The translations under genes and the position numbers were made by a program. Of a DNA stretch of 64,000 bases, positions 26,255 through 33,767 are shown piece after piece (the stretch's first letter is position 1; every line of letters starts with the position of its first letter). The DNA comes from Nitrospirota bacterium. GTDB lineage: Bacteria > Nitrospirota > Nitrospiria > Nitrospirales > Nitrospiraceae. The stretch spans positions 102,455-166,454 of the forward strand of contig JACRLR010000015.1 of assembly GCA_016219645.1 (NCBI GenBank), read 5' to 3'. The notes beneath the pieces were generated by a model. The model worked only from the letters and a program-made list of their open reading frames with translations. It did no database searches and was not told the origin of the DNA.

Positions 26255-26764
26255 ATGAGTGCGGTATTTCCGAGCGAACGAATAGAGCAAACCATTCTCT
26301 TGCTTCGCGGCCACAAGATCATTCTTGATAGAGACTTGGCTGCAATGTATGGCGTCTCAACCAGGGATCTCAATAAGTCGGTATCCAGGAATCTGGACAG
26401 ATTCCCCGATGATTTCATGCTGCAGTTGACACGTGCGGAGTTCAACGACTTGAAGTTCCAATTTTGAACATCAAGTTGGGGAGGGACCAGGAAGCTCCCA
26501 AGGGCCTTTACGGAACAAGGGATTGCCATGCTCTCCAGTGTTCTCCGAAGCAAACGGGCCATTCATGTGAATATCGCGATTATGAGGGCCTCTGTGAAGC
26601 TGCGAGAGTTTGCAGCAAGCCATAAGACCTTGGCGATGAAGTTGGAGCAGCTTGAACGGAAAGTGGGAGGGCATGATGGACAGATTCGATCGCTATTTGA
26701 TGCTATCCGTCAGCTCATGGAGCCGCCGACATCAAAGTCCCTCCGCATCGGATTCAAGGCATGA
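26255..26764 (+). pseudogene. ORF6N-domain protein interrupted by one in-frame stop
   Basis: Residues 1-70 (SERIEQTILLLRGHKIILDR, LAAMYGVSTRDLNKSVSRN, DRFPDDFMLQLT) are an ORF6N domain, a phage/plasmid-derived DNA-binding module. TGA at 26465-26467 ends that frame. The same frame continues directly as [20 protein letters not shown] and [20 protein letters not shown], the expected rest of the domain, then a coiled-coil tail to 26764. A single nonsense change therefore splits an otherwise complete 169-residue protein. It lies between hairpin elements and may be a relic of a mobile element. Confidence 0.8.
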
Positions 26765-26910
26765 GCAGACCTGCCTGTCCTCAGCAGTTTTTCTCCCGTG
26801 TCCCTTCATCCGGAACCATCGGCCTCGATCTTCGTCATGGACGCGCGCGGTGGAATATCAATCAGCCCCCATCCCTAAAGAGAGAATGAACGAGCGTGGA
26901 AGGAATAGGA
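26765..26910. other. Non-coding spacer holding the right direct repeat
   Basis: No gene. Contains CATGGACGCGCGCGGTGGAA, a core-2-like string, which opens the direct repeat at 26837-26884. Confidence 0.5.
26837..26884. repeat. Direct repeat, right copy, bracketing the restriction island
   Basis: It begins ATGGACGCGCGCGGTGGAAT and continues ATCAATCAGCCCCCATCCCT, same orientation as 18312-18358. Because its 5' half resembles core 2 of the hairpin elements, the repeat may be the shared 3' flank of one element type rather than an integrase attachment site. No integrase gene is present between the copies. Confidence 0.65.
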
Positions 26911-27007
26911 GAGGGTAGACTAGATGATCTCCTGTGCTCGTGCAACGCGCGGTCTCGGAAGACCCTCGTTGGACACGCGCAGTGGGAGACCAATCTAGTC
27001 TGCCCTC
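26911..27007. repeat. Variable-stem/conserved-core hairpin element, copy 3
   Basis: The left arm 26911-26932 (GAGGGTAGACTAGATGATCT) pairs with the right arm 26984-27007 (GAGACCAATCTAGTCTGCCC), helped by G-T pairs. Core 1, TGCTCGTGCAACGCGCGG (26935-26952), and core 2, TCGTTGGACACGCGCAGT (26966-26983), keep the spacing of copy 2. The arms are unrelated to those of copies 1 and 2, so pairing rather than sequence is conserved. Confidence 0.85.
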
Positions 27008-27008
27008 A

Positions 27009-27140
27009 AAGGAGAAGGTGGATGGACTGTGGTCGCTCGATGCGCGCAATGGAGACCACACCAGCCGTCTTGCTAAATGCATGTGAGGATGTAGCCTTCG
27101 TTGGACACGCGCAGGGGGAGCCCATCTGGGCCGTCCTCAA
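27009..27140. repeat. Degenerate hairpin units downstream of copy 3
   Basis: One unit has arms TGTGGTC (27028-27034) and GACCACA (27054-27060) around GCTCGATGCGCGCAATGG. A second carries CTTCGTTGGACACGCGCAGG at about 27096, followed by GGGAGCCCATCTGGGCC, but its left arm no longer pairs well. Confidence 0.6.
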
Positions 27141-27211
27141 GGGAGAAGACGGATGAACGGTGGGCCGTGCGGCGAGAAAAGACTCCCGGTACTTTTTTGT
27201 CATCGAGGCTG

Positions 27212-27325
27212 GTGAGTCTGGTCTGTCTTGTTGACCAGACCGGAACCCCCACCAGAGAGACCAGATAGACTGGATAGACGAGACAGACCAAAACGACCGT
27301 TACGCCGCTCTGGAGGCGGCTTTTT
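27212..27325 (+). terminator. Family-D word repeats ending in a rho-independent-type terminator
   Basis: The segment 27212-27295 is built from GGTCTGTCTTG and AGACCAGATAGACTGGATAG words. It runs into GCCGC (27304-27308), a 7-nt loop, GCGGC (27316-27320) and TTTTT (27321-27325), a short intrinsic terminator on the plus strand. No intact gene lies just upstream, so it would end a transcript covering the hairpin array or the ORF6N relic. Confidence 0.55.
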
Positions 27326-27861
27326 CTAAGAGGTCATGGATCAGCGACTGATTAGGAACAAAAAGAGGAACAGGAGCTGGTCTGAAGCGGAGCTTGTCCC
27401 AGCTCATTATTGTCGATGGATGAGTCGATTGCCGAATGGTCGCTGCTCAGCTAGTCAGGCCAAACGCTAAAAGCCTTCAGCCTATTAACCTGAGTCGTTC
27501 GTGACGACGAACGACCATTGACGTTCTCCCGGCTGTGGCGTCTTGCGACAGTGACCAGGTCCGCGGCGGGGTCTTTCTCGCCAGTTGCTGTGATCGGTTG
27601 GCGGCGTCTTTGGATCTTCCTTCCTAAGACATTGTTTGTGCGGAGGTTTAGCCGTACAGATTTTCACGTCTGTCTGGCATCTTACTCGCAAAGTGTTCTG
27701 TTGGATTAGAGCAAAGGACGGGGGCGAGACAAGGGACTCTCGAGGCTGAAGGGGTGCAGGCTGAAGGCCAGAGGTCGAATATCCGAACCTTAAGCCTTCG
27801 GACTTCAGCCTGCAGATCCCGTCAGTCTCGCCCGTTACGATTGAGCTATGGAGGCGATGCG
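27326..27861. other. Non-coding interval upstream of the cytochrome pair
   Basis: No gene is supported. Two inverted repeats are clear: GTCGTTCGT (27494-27502) with ACGAACGAC (27507-27515) around a GACG tetraloop, and GCAGGCTGAAG (27756-27766) with CTTCAGCCTGC (27803-27813). The second belongs to a CTGAAGG/CCTTCAG word family also seen near 30379-30421. Confidence 0.55.
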
Positions 27862-28266
27862 ATGAAGGCTGTCATTGTCGGGGTCGCTGTACTGGTGTTT
27901 GCCGGGATCATGGGGTTGGGGTACGCCGGGGGGCCGAGCCTAAAGGACTTAAACGTGTCTCAGCCGGAGCGTGATGTGCTCAGCGGCAGGGTCATCTATT
28001 CGACGATCTGCATCCGTTGTCATGGCGTCGATGGCAAGGGAGGGGGGCAGACGAAGTTCACTCCTCCGGTCGCCGACCTCATGTCCCCAGCGGTTCAAGG
28101 AAAGCTGGATGCGAGGTTGTTTAAGAGCGTGCATGACGGTAAGCAGAATACGGCAATGGGAGCCTGGAGAGAAGCACTCACGGACGACGAGATTTGGGAT
28201 GTACTCGCCTATGTTCGAACCCTGGCTCCTGAGCAAACCGGTGGCATGGGCAGCGGGCTCCGATGA
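27862..28266 (+). CDS. Secreted monoheme c-type cytochrome
   Basis: A 134-residue protein. A signal peptide (MKAVIVGVAVLVFAGIMGLG, cleaved near GYAG) is followed by one CIRCH heme site at about residue 50, and then MGAWREALTDDEIWDVLAY, the usual distal-Met end of a class I cytochrome c. Start 27862 is chosen for the signal peptide; the upstream open frame is repeat DNA. It is periplasmic and overlaps the next cytochrome gene by 4 bases, so they probably form one unit. Electron partners cannot be told from sequence. Confidence 0.85.
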   Translation: MKAVIVGVAVLVFAGIMGLGYAGGPSLKDLNVSQPERDVLSGRVIYSTICIRCHGVDGKGGGQTKFTPPVADLMSPAVQGKLDARLFKSVHDGKQNTAMGAWREALTDDEIWDVLAYVRTLAPEQTGGMGSGLR

Positions 28267-28736
28267 GATCGATGCTCTGCCGGATGATGTTAGGGCTGTG
28301 GATCGTGACGAGTGGGGTTATTGGCTGGTTCTTCGTGCAGGGGTGGACGACGCAGGGCACAGATGGAAGAATGCAGATCGTGCTGGCGCCAGCAGAGCGA
28401 GATCTGATCCTGGGCGAGATGCGGATGCTCCTGAAGGCAGTCCACGGTGTGGTCGCAGGTTTGGCCGGCCAGGGACAGGAGGTAAATCGCGCGCAGATTG
28501 AACAGGCGGCCCGCTCGGCTGGGATGGGGATGGCGGAGGACGTGAACCCGGCTCTCATGGCCAAGCTGCCGCTGCCCTTCAAGCAAATGGGTATGTCGAT
28601 TCATCAAGACATGGATGCCCTTGCCGATGCGATTGTCCAGAAAGAGACCCAGCAACAGATTCTCCAACGCCTCTCCAGCATGACGGCGCGCTGCACGATC
28701 TGCCATGACATGTATCGATTCGGAGTAGACAAGTAG
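28263..28736 (+). CDS. Cytochrome c'-like helical c-type cytochrome
   Basis: A 157-residue protein with an N-terminal hydrophobic segment (LGLWIVTSGVIGWFFVQG) that acts as a signal or anchor, a long helical body, and CTICH close to the C-terminus. Heme at the C-terminal end of a helical bundle is the layout of cytochrome c' and c-556-like proteins. It overlaps the preceding monoheme cytochrome (ATGA). The role is unknown; class II cytochromes often bind NO or act in stress. Fold assignment is tentative. Confidence 0.7.
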   Translation: MRSMLCRMMLGLWIVTSGVIGWFFVQGWTTQGTDGRMQIVLAPAERDLILGEMRMLLKAVHGVVAGLAGQGQEVNRAQIEQAARSAGMGMAEDVNPALMAKLPLPFKQMGMSIHQDMDALADAIVQKETQQQILQRLSSMTARCTICHDMYRFGVDK

Positions 28737-28948
28737 CGATCAGCCGTCAGCTATCAGCATGAGAGAGGTATCCGAGACAGTCATGATCAGAAATGAGCAA
28801 GCCCGAACAAGACTGAATCCATTTCACGCGCGATGACTCATAGAAGATATGCCCTGTCAGGCCGGATGACGGACATAGTGAAGCCGGCAGATCGCCTGCT
28901 TCTGCCGTGAGCAATGTCGCTCCGGCCATAGACACAAGGAGGTGCCAG
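28737..28948. other. Spacer with a family-C word repeat
   Basis: 28738-28766 reads GATCAGCCGTCAGCTATCAG, the word family also found at 55886-55935 and 56936-56990. The rest is plain. It ends with AAGGAGG, the RBS of the next gene. Confidence 0.5.
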
Positions 28949-29254
28949 ATGAAGTCCGGAATGATTCTTTCCGTTGCAGTCGCGGCCGCGATGCTGTTGC
29001 CGGTCGGTAGTATCGTGACTATCGCGTCGGCGCAAGATCGCGACCGCGATCAATTGAAGACGGACCAGCAATTACAGGATAGGGACAAGCTGCAGACCAA
29101 AGACCAGCTGAAGGAGAAGGATCAGCTCAAGGAGCAGGAGCGGACACGGGAGCGAACCCGTGAACAGACCCGCACGGAGCGCCCGGAGAGACCGCAGCAC
29201 GAGAAAGCCGAGCGGGCTGAACGGAGCGGTGCCGGATCCGGTGCTGTACACTGA
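28949..29254 (+). CDS. Secreted, highly charged low-complexity protein
   Basis: A 101-residue protein with a strong RBS (AAGGAGG) and a clear signal peptide (MKSGMILSVAVAAAMLLPVG, cleavage near ASA-QD). The mature part consists of Asp/Arg/Lys/Gln/Glu repeats (DRDRDQLKTDQQLQDRDKLQ, then TKDQLKEKDQLKEQE and RTRERTREQTRTER), predicted to be a continuous helix or disordered. No family is recognised. Its 3' end overlaps, in another frame, the rhodanese fragment that follows; the two may have been fused by a deletion, so the natural C-terminus is uncertain. Confidence 0.6.
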   Translation: MKSGMILSVAVAAAMLLPVGSIVTIASAQDRDRDQLKTDQQLQDRDKLQTKDQLKEKDQLKEQERTRERTREQTRTERPERPQHEKAERAERSGAGSGAVH

Positions 29255-29480
29255 CGAAGCATCAGAGTTGAGTGGCGAGTTGATGCTCCGCTCGGCACTT
29301 GCCCATCGACTGGCCGAGTTGGATTCGCACCGCAGCCTCAAGATCGTGACGGTTTGCAAATCCGGGGGCCGCGCGCACACGGCCGCGCAGATTCTCATGC
29401 AAGCCGGTTTCCCCAAGGTGCATGTCATGGTGGGCGGGATGACCGGTTGGAAGGGGGCGGGGTTTCCGACCGGCACATGA
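29160..29480 (+). pseudogene. Rhodanese-domain protein, N-terminally truncated
   Basis: From about 29265 the frame reads as the second half of a rhodanese: MLRSALAHRLAELDSHRSLK, then VTVCKSGGRAHTAAQILMQA with the active-site Cys loop, and VMVGGMTGWKGAGFP. The first half, which should carry the LDVR and GHIPGA motifs, is absent. The upstream part of the frame is the charged gene read in the wrong frame. It probably lost its start through the deletion that joined it to the preceding gene. Sulfur transfer by this fragment is unlikely. Confidence 0.6.
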
Positions 29481-29711
29481 AGCCTATCGTGCGGGACGAC
29501 GGGGCCACTTCACTGCCTGTCGCCCGCTGTTCGCAAGATCCCTGTATCTTTCTCCGAAGCCTTCGATGTGTGACGATTCACGTCACGAGGATCGCTGGAA
29601 TACTATTTTGGCGTTCTGCTAGGATACCCTCCGACGTGCGATAAGATCGTGACGCATTGCTCTCAAGAAGGCGATCGTCTGAGCGAAAAATCATATAACC
29701 AAGGAGGCCGC

Positions 29712-30290
29712 ATGAATCGAATGTTTGTAGGAACTGCGCTCGTGGCGGCAGCGCTACTGCCGCTGTCGGGCTGCTATTACAAGGGCAAGGTCGAGAAGCC
29801 TCTGCATGCGAAGGCGATCATCGCAGGACCAGGCATTACGGGAGAGGCGCATCTCTACGAGGAGTTTGAGGGACGTGTCAGGATCAAGCTGAAGCTCGAG
29901 GGCACGGCGGAAAGCAAATTGACGCCGGGGCGCCATGGGATACACATTCATGAGGTCGGCAACTGCGAGCCCTTTGCGGCAGCCAAAGGGCACTTTGACG
30001 GGAATGTGGATGCGGCAATCAATCCTGAGGCGAATGTCACGCCTGGATTGGCGAACCATCCTTACCATCTCGGCGATCTCCAGAATCTCTCCGTGGACAA
30101 TGACCGGAAAGGGTCACTCTATACCATCACGAGCCGGGTGACTCTATCTGAGGGGCTCAATACCTTGTTCGATAAAGACGGGAGCGCGTTCATTATCCAT
30201 GAGTTCGACGATAAGTATCTGCCGGATCCGGTGACAAAGGATGCGCCTGGTGGGCCCCGCATCGCCTGCGGTGTGATTGTAAAAGAGTAA
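29712..30290 (+). CDS. sodC: Cu-Zn superoxide dismutase, lipoprotein
   Basis: A 192-residue periplasmic enzyme. The signal peptide ends in the lipobox LSGC, giving a lipid-anchored protein. Metal ligands are visible: HGIHIHEVGNCEPF (two copper His and the first disulfide Cys), KGHFDGN, HPYHLGDLQNL (bridging and zinc His, zinc Asp), AFIIHEFDDKY (last copper His) and RIACGVI (second Cys). It converts superoxide to H2O2 and O2. Start 29712 with AAGGAGG at 29701. It neighbours cytochromes and a heme-sensor gene, which fits an oxidative-stress setting. Confidence 0.92.
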   Translation: MNRMFVGTALVAAALLPLSGCYYKGKVEKPLHAKAIIAGPGITGEAHLYEEFEGRVRIKLKLEGTAESKLTPGRHGIHIHEVGNCEPFAAAKGHFDGNVDAAINPEANVTPGLANHPYHLGDLQNLSVDNDRKGSLYTITSRVTLSEGLNTLFDKDGSAFIIHEFDDKYLPDPVTKDAPGGPRIACGVIVKE

Positions 30291-30445
30291 AAGACCCTGC
30301 TGGATAACAGCGCCTCTCAACCGTCAATGGGAACGAGAGGCACGAGAACTGCACCAGCCACCCGGGGTGCGAGTGTTCAAGGTCCGAAGGTTGAAGTCTT
30401 CACAACTTTGACCTTCGGATCCTGCTTGTCGCGCGCGCAATCCTT
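30291..30445. other. Spacer with inverted word repeats
   Basis: GCCTCTC and GAGAGGC (30311-30342) form a weak stem after sodC without a T-run. TCCGAAGGT and ACCTTCGGA (30384-30421) belong to the CTGAAGG word family seen near 27756. Confidence 0.45.
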
Positions 30446-31555
30446 ATGGCTGACCCAGAAAGCATGCAGTCGGCGGGAGGTCTCTGCGATCGACTGCAGA
30501 TCACAGAGGAGGAGCTGCAGACCAGACGGGCGTTTCTCTCCTTCAGCACACAAGACCGGCAAAATCTCGTCGAGATCCACGACGTGGTCTCTTCTCACGT
30601 CGACGAGATCATCGGGGAATTCTACGACCACCTGCTCCGATTTGAAGAACTCAGGGGCATCTTATCCGACCCGAAGCTCGTGGAGCGACTCAAGGGGTCG
30701 CAGCGTCGTTACCTGCTCAGCCTTGGACGACTCGGCGATGACGTCGAGTATGCAGAAGGGCGGCTTCGAATCGGGCTCACGCACGAACGGGTCGGGCTCA
30801 AGCAGAAATGGTACTTGGGTGCCTACCACAAACTCTTCGAGTTGATTCTGAAAGAGCTTGCGATTCGTTACCCTGGGGACGCAGGCAGACTCACCTCATT
30901 GGCCCTTACCTTGAACAAGGCCATTACGCTCGATGAGATCTTCGTCGTGGAGACGTATTACCATGCGACGATGCAGCGTCTGGAAGAGAGCCTCTCTCAA
31001 CTGAAAGACGCCCACCGGCAGCTTGAAGGGTTATCCCGACAGGATTCTCTCACCTCTGTGAATAACCGGCGCGCACTCATGGAGGCCCTGGCCTTGGAAT
31101 TTCACAGGAGCCGGCGCTACCGGCACCAGTTCGCGCTGCTGTTCCTCGATGTGGACCACTTCAAAGAGATCAATGACCGCTACGGGCATACGTTCGGCGA
31201 TCAGGTGTTGCTCCACGTGGCACAGTTGGCCAGGGGAATGATCCGCCCGCCCGATATCATCGGCCGTTATGGGGGGGAAGAGTTTGTGATTGGTTTGGTG
31301 GAGTGCGATCAGACCGGCGCACTGCAGATTGCCGAACGCATCAGGCTGAAAATCGCACAAAATCAATTCGTCTGGGATCACCATGTCGCTACGGTAACGG
31401 TCAGCATCGGAGTCGTGATGCTCACTCCGGACATCGACCAGGTCGAAACATTCATTACTCGTGCCGATCAAGCCATGTACGACGCTAAGCGAAGAGGGCG
31501 GAACCGGGTCGAGTTGTACAACGAAGAGTCCGCGTCGAAAGCCCAGCCGAAATAA
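30446..31555 (+). CDS. Globin-coupled diguanylate cyclase
   Basis: A 369-residue cytoplasmic signalling enzyme. Residues ~15-170 form a protoglobin sensor (FYDHLLRFEELRGILSDP, RIGLTHERVGLKQKWYLGAY with the likely heme-ligating His). A short coiled coil at ~172-200 leads to a GGDEF domain at ~205-360: DSLTSVNNRRAL, FLDVDHFKEINDRYGH, RYGGEEFVIG, VSIGVV. The active motif GGEEF is intact, and RPPD five residues before it is a feedback-inhibition (I) site. Heme-bound O2, NO or CO should control c-di-GMP synthesis. No downstream effector is seen nearby. Confidence 0.9.
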   Translation: MADPESMQSAGGLCDRLQITEEELQTRRAFLSFSTQDRQNLVEIHDVVSSHVDEIIGEFYDHLLRFEELRGILSDPKLVERLKGSQRRYLLSLGRLGDDVEYAEGRLRIGLTHERVGLKQKWYLGAYHKLFELILKELAIRYPGDAGRLTSLALTLNKAITLDEIFVVETYYHATMQRLEESLSQLKDAHRQLEGLSRQDSLTSVNNRRALMEALALEFHRSRRYRHQFALLFLDVDHFKEINDRYGHTFGDQVLLHVAQLARGMIRPPDIIGRYGGEEFVIGLVECDQTGALQIAERIRLKIAQNQFVWDHHVATVTVSIGVVMLTPDIDQVETFITRADQAMYDAKRRGRNRVELYNEESASKAQPK

Positions 31556-31603
31556 CCCAAGCACCTTGCCTCCATCGCATGACTGCCGCGTCGCTCGCGT
31601 TAC

Positions 31604-31725
31604 CCGTGAAACGTGAAGCGTATCTCGCGAGCTAGGAAATTCTCCACCTACAAACGACGAGGGACGAGATATGAGCGACGAACCAGAGCAACGAGGGACG
31701 AACGACGCTTCACGAGGGACCGACG
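31604..31725. repeat. Family-A word repeat downstream of the diguanylate cyclase
   Basis: The left arm GTGAAACGTGAAGCGTATCT is followed by CGCGAG; the right arm holds ACGAACGACGCTTCACGAGG. It is nearly the same pair as at 14160-14325. There is no gene between 31556 and 31880. Confidence 0.75.
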
Positions 31726-31850
31726 AAGTCTGTGGCATCCTGCAACAATCACATCTGCCGCGCTGTGGCTTTTAGCTCCAGTCCGATCTGAATCTGACTG
31801 CTAATCCTGTGATTTGACAGGTTACGCCATAGGCCGGTTGTCCTTGTTAG

Positions 31851-31865
31851 TGGCACGGTCTTGGC
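31851..31865 (+). promoter_or_regulatory. Possible sigma-54 (-24/-12) promoter element
   Basis: TGGCACGGTCTTGGC matches the -24/-12 consensus TGGCACG-N4-TTGC at all key positions except one (TG for TT), with correct spacing. The predicted start would lie only a few bases before the ATG at 31881, leaving almost no leader, which argues against it. Kept as a low-confidence candidate. Confidence 0.25.
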
Positions 31866-31880
31866 ACAAGCGAAGCTATC

Positions 31881-32717
31881 ATGATGAGGCTCTTCTCGGT
31901 GATTCTTGGGGTGGCTACGCTCCTCAGCTGTTCAAGCGAGAGTGCCCAGGTTAAGACTGAGAAGTCTCGGGAGGCTCAATCTGGCAGTGCCCCGATTGAA
32001 TTCGCTCCACCCTCTCCGGACACTATCCCGGGCACTCAGTTGGGTGAACAGATCCGGCTGGGCTATCAGATCGTCGTCAATACGCAGGAGTATGCCGATG
32101 CCTACGTCGGCAACCGCCTGAACTGTACCAATTGTCATCTCGATGCCGGGCTGAATCCGAACGCCGCCTCATTCGTAGGTCTGGCCGCAGTCTATCCCGA
32201 GTACCGACCCCGCAGCGCGAGAGTGAACACACTCGCTGACCGTGTTAATGAGTGTTTCGAGCGGAGCCTGAATGGGCGAGCACTTCCGCCGGATAGTTTC
32301 AAACTGCAGGCCGTCGTGGCCTATATCACCTGGCTCTCGCGTGGAGTCCCGAGCGGTGCGACAATCCCCTGGCGGGGCCTCCAACGCATCGACTCACGGC
32401 GTCCTCTCGATCCAGGCAATGGGAAGAACCTGTTTGCGGGTAAATGTGCCTTCTGTCACGGCTCCGATGGCCAAGGGACGATGGCGGCGCCGCCGGTCTG
32501 GGGACCCCAGTCCTACACCATTGCCGCAGGTATGGCGCGGGTGACGGTCGCTGCTGCCTTCATCAAGTCGAATATGCCGCGTGGCTGGGGCTGGAGCCTG
32601 TCGGACGATGATGCGTACGACGTCGCCGCATATATCAACGCTCAGCCGCGGCCGGATTTCCCCGGCAAGGTGAATGATTGGCCGAAGGGCGGGAAGCCTG
32701 CTGATTCACCGTATTAA
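31881..32717 (+). CDS. Diheme c-type cytochrome, thiosulfate dehydrogenase (TsdA)-like lipoprotein
   Basis: A 278-residue protein with a lipobox-type signal (MMRLFSVILGVATLLSC). Two heme sites: LNCTNCHLDAG near residue 80 and CAFCHGSDGQG near 190. Between them VNECFERSLNGRALP matches the TsdA family, where the Cys of this segment is an axial ligand of the active-site heme; VGLAAVYPEYRPRSARVNTL and AVVAYITWLSRGVPSG also fit. TsdA interconverts thiosulfate and tetrathionate in the periplasm. The next genes (DsrE-like, two YeeE/YedE, OsmC) support a sulfur role. Thiosulfate activity itself is inferred. Confidence 0.78.
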   Translation: MMRLFSVILGVATLLSCSSESAQVKTEKSREAQSGSAPIEFAPPSPDTIPGTQLGEQIRLGYQIVVNTQEYADAYVGNRLNCTNCHLDAGLNPNAASFVGLAAVYPEYRPRSARVNTLADRVNECFERSLNGRALPPDSFKLQAVVAYITWLSRGVPSGATIPWRGLQRIDSRRPLDPGNGKNLFAGKCAFCHGSDGQGTMAAPPVWGPQSYTIAAGMARVTVAAAFIKSNMPRGWGWSLSDDDAYDVAAYINAQPRPDFPGKVNDWPKGGKPADSPY

Positions 32718-32758
32718 GGGGAATCGTTGAGAGGGTGTTACAGACAGTGGCCGTCAAG

Positions 32759-33193
32759 ATGAATGCGATGCTCATCATATGTCTGGTCGGCGCACTGGGC
32801 GTTTCTTCCGCGGGGCTCAGTGGAGCAGCCGTAACGTCTCAGGATCCGCATCGCGTGGTCCTGCACCTCAATTCAGGCGATGAGAAGGTTCAGCGAGGAG
32901 CGTTGAACAATATTCGCAATCTCTATCAGGAAGTGGGCCGCGAGCACGTGCGTGTTGAGTTGGTGGTACATGGTGCCGGGCTGACGTTGTTGACAAAAAA
33001 GGATTCGACGCTGGCGAGCGAACTGGCTCAACTGAAGGCTGCCTATGATGTCGAATTTACAGCCTGCTCCAATACGATGAAGGCTCAGGGTCTCACGCGG
33101 GCGGATTTGATCGATCAGGTGGATCGAACGACTCCCGCCATGGTCCGATTGATAGAGCTGCAAGAACAAGGTTGGATCTATATCAAACCGTGA
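32759..33193 (+). CDS. Secreted DsrE/DsrF-like protein
   Basis: A 144-residue protein with a signal peptide (MNAMLIICLVGALGVSSAGL), then a DsrE-like alpha/beta domain: HRVVLHLNSGDEKVQRGALN, VELVVHGAGLTLLTKKDS, VEFTACSNTMKAQGL and a C-terminal ADLIDQVDRTTPAMVRLIEL. The Cys in FTACSNTMKAQG sits where sulfur-relay DsrE members carry the persulfide. Start 32759 is preferred to GTG 32735 for the signal peptide. Its last third is duplicated as an orphan at 25102. Likely periplasmic sulfur binding or trafficking. Confidence 0.8.
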   Translation: MNAMLIICLVGALGVSSAGLSGAAVTSQDPHRVVLHLNSGDEKVQRGALNNIRNLYQEVGREHVRVELVVHGAGLTLLTKKDSTLASELAQLKAAYDVEFTACSNTMKAQGLTRADLIDQVDRTTPAMVRLIELQEQGWIYIKP

Positions 33194-33200
33194 TGCTGAA

Positions 33201-33767
33201 ATGAAGAAAGACGTCCCAGATCGTTATGAAACGTCTCACGAGGATGCGAGACCAGTATTCCCATGGTGGGCCGGGGGGATCGGAATCGGTCTGGTCTTGA
33301 TCGTGGCCGTTGGATTGGTTCAACCCATCGGAGTGTCGGGCCAGTATGTCGTGTTGGATGGGGTGCTCCTGCATTCTGTGCTCCCGGACGTCGCGTCAAG
33401 GAGTCCCTACTTGGCCAAGACCGCGCAAGGATGGACTCTGGCCACCTACGAGTTTTTCTTTGTGTTGGGGATCCCGCTCGGGGCGTTGGTAGCGGCGATG
33501 GTCACCGCTCGCTTCCGAACCAGAGTCGTGCCGATCGAATGGAAGAGACGTTTTGGCTCAAACCCGGGGCGTCGGCTGGTCTGGTCCTTCGTCGGGGGAT
33601 TTCTCCTTCTCTTCGGCGCCCGCTTCGGCGGTGGCTGCACCTCCGGGCATATGATCAGCGGGATTTCGCAATTAGCCATCAGTTCCTTTCTCTTTTCTGC
33701 GGCGCTCTTCATCAGCGCGATTATCACAGCGCGCGTGCTTTATCGGGACGGAGGGTCACGATGTTGA
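33201..33767 (+). CDS. YeeE/YedE family membrane protein, first half-transporter
   Basis: A 188-residue membrane protein with about four hydrophobic segments. GARFGGGCTSGHMISGISQL is the conserved Cys motif of the YeeE/YedE (DUF395) family; E. coli-type YeeE passes thiosulfate by way of such cysteines. It overlaps the next gene by 7 bp, and the two probably form a heterodimer equal to one full YeeE channel. Follows the DsrE-like gene by 7 bp. Thiosulfate or another sulfur anion is the likely substrate, by family. Confidence 0.87.
   Translation: MKKDVPDRYETSHEDARPVFPWWAGGIGIGLVLIVAVGLVQPIGVSGQYVVLDGVLLHSVLPDVASRSPYLAKTAQGWTLATYEFFFVLGIPLGALVAAMVTARFRTRVVPIEWKRRFGSNPGRRLVWSFVGGFLLLFGARFGGGCTSGHMISGISQLAISSFLFSAALFISAIITARVLYRDGGSRC

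Noticed and set aside
26465..26467. Selenocysteine or programmed readthrough at the ORF6N TGA
   Set aside because: The family has no Cys requirement at that position and no SECIS-like hairpin is evident; a nonsense mutation is simpler.
25739..27007. Integron attC sites (GTTGGAC fits GTTRRRY)
   Set aside because: The matching box is in the centre rather than at the ends of the hairpin, the RYYYAAC partner does not fit, and no integrase or cassette genes are present.
27518..27709. Short open frame (63 codons) between terminator and cytochromes
   Set aside because: No ribosome binding site, no homology pattern, and composition like the surrounding non-coding DNA.
33263..33760. N-terminal extension of the second YeeE/YedE protein
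   Set aside because: It is the first half-transporter read in another frame; the hydrophobic start and Cys motif support 33761.
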